From contig NC_080165.1 of assembly GCF_950295315.1 (NCBI RefSeq), positions 6,015,789-6,079,788 on the forward strand: a stretch of 64,000 bases of DNA, given 5' to 3'. Numbering within the stretch: the stretch's first letter is position 1; each line of letters opens with the position of its first letter. This DNA comes from Erinaceus europaeus (lineage: Eukaryota > Chordata > Mammalia > Eulipotyphla > Erinaceidae). The notes below the pieces were generated by a model. The model was not told the DNA's origin and did no database searches. It was given only the letters and a program-made list of their open reading frames with translations. Positions 63,601 to 64,000 of this stretch are shown piece by piece. A program made the translations under genes and the position numbers.

Positions 63601-64000
63601 TGGGTCTTCTCCCTTTTTTGTTTTGTGAGTCTGGCTAAAGGTTTGTCGATTTTGTTTACTCTTTCGAAGAACCAACATTTACTTTCATTGATGTTTTGTA
63701 TGGTTTTCCTATTCTCAATGTTATTTATTTCTGCCCTAACTTTAGTAATTTCTGTCCTTCTGGTTGCTTTAGGATTCCTTTGTTGTTCTTCTAGGTCTTT
63801 AAGATGTGCAATCAGGCTTTTTATTTGTGCCTTTTCTTGTTTCCTAATGTGTGCTTGTATAGCTATGAACTTCCCTCTTAGGACTGCTTTAGCTGTGTCC
63901 CAAATATTTTGATAGCTTGTGTCTTCATTTTCATTGAACTCTCGAAACATTTTGATTTCTTCCTTGATTTCCTCTTTGACCCAGAAGTTGTTAAGAAGTG
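60687..64000 (-). mobile_element. L1 retrotransposon, inactive, runs off the right edge
   Basis: A poly-T run and 3' UTR (60704-60970) are followed, on the minus strand, by ORF2: Cys-rich C-terminus ([14 protein letters not shown], in 60971-61735), the preceding part (61618-62238), the reverse transcriptase with FADD core (62321-62752), IPGMQGWF (62826-63077) and the [12 protein letters not shown] segment (63111-63950). Lesions: TAG at 63111-63113, frameshifts near 62840, between 62238 and 62321, and between 61735 and 61618, and an early stop at 60971. The 5' end is outside the window. It closely resembles the 5'-inverted L1 at 37.6-39.0 kb. Confidence 0.95.

Overview
This window is mammalian nuclear DNA, and almost everything in it points to a hedgehog (Erinaceidae, most likely Erinaceus europaeus). 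It is packed with tRNA-headed SINEs of the kind described from hedgehogs, with LINE-1 (L1) copies, and with one fragment of a Vingi-type non-LTR retrotransposon, a clade reported as recently expanded in hedgehogs. Family names come from memory and from reading motifs; nothing was searched.

Only one gene is certain: SF3B5, an intronless 86-residue subunit of the SF3b splicing complex, on the minus strand at 19040-19300. It sits in a CpG island with a compact promoter (CRE, ETS, X-box and ZNF143-type motifs at 19432-19611). In human, SF3B5 is an isolated gene between PLAGL1 and STX11 on 6q24; no coding exon of either was recognised here, so the window is probably the intergenic DNA around SF3B5. 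A few open, splice-flanked segments on both strands (886-1050, 6407-6693, 7619-7761, 12664-12859, 14918-15151) are listed as weak exon candidates only.

Repeat vocabulary used below. SINE-A: about 270 bp, tRNA-like head, then a body around 'GGGGAGTCGCTTCAC' and a pyrimidine/CAA-rich tail; some copies carry an extra 3' module of about 70 bp ending in '...CCCTGGAGGC' plus A-tail. SINE-B: about 200 bp, head with 'GCACCTGGTTGAGC', body 'AAGCTTCACGAGTGGTGAAG', ending 'CCAATAAATAAAGATAAT'. SINE-C: about 115 bp, 'ATAGCATAATGGTTATGC' head, B-box-like 'GGTTCAATCCC', A-tail. SINE-D: a group of short degenerate tRNA-like elements, usually seen antisense with a GA-rich tail. R1: my local name for a repeat up to about 1.2 kb whose 3' end looks like an L1 3' UTR and ends in an A-tail.

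Layout. 1-17 kb: unique DNA mixed with SINEs, R1 copies at 1.46-2.2, 2.63-3.57, 7.8-9.0, 11.6-12.5 and 15.6-16.95 kb, and old L1 pieces. 17-20 kb: SINEs, then the SF3B5 CpG island. 20.1-22.2 kb: one R1 copy broken by a Vingi insertion, a 53-bp SINE tail, a SINE-A and an L1 end. 22.5-35 kb: ancient L1, an old interspersed repeat and many SINEs. 36.3-39.4 kb: two related solo LTRs, the second split by a 5'-inverted L1. 40832-41031: a 200-base assembly gap. 41-60 kb: SINE-rich intergenic DNA, two adjacent R1 copies near 44-45.6 kb, an L1 at 56.1-57.5 kb. 60.7-64 kb: a long, inactive L1 that runs off the right edge.

There is no operon-like cooperation to describe. The interest lies in the retroposition record: nested insertions with legible target-site duplications (TSDs), three 5'-inverted (twin-primed) elements, very short insertions with intact TSDs, and foldback structures.
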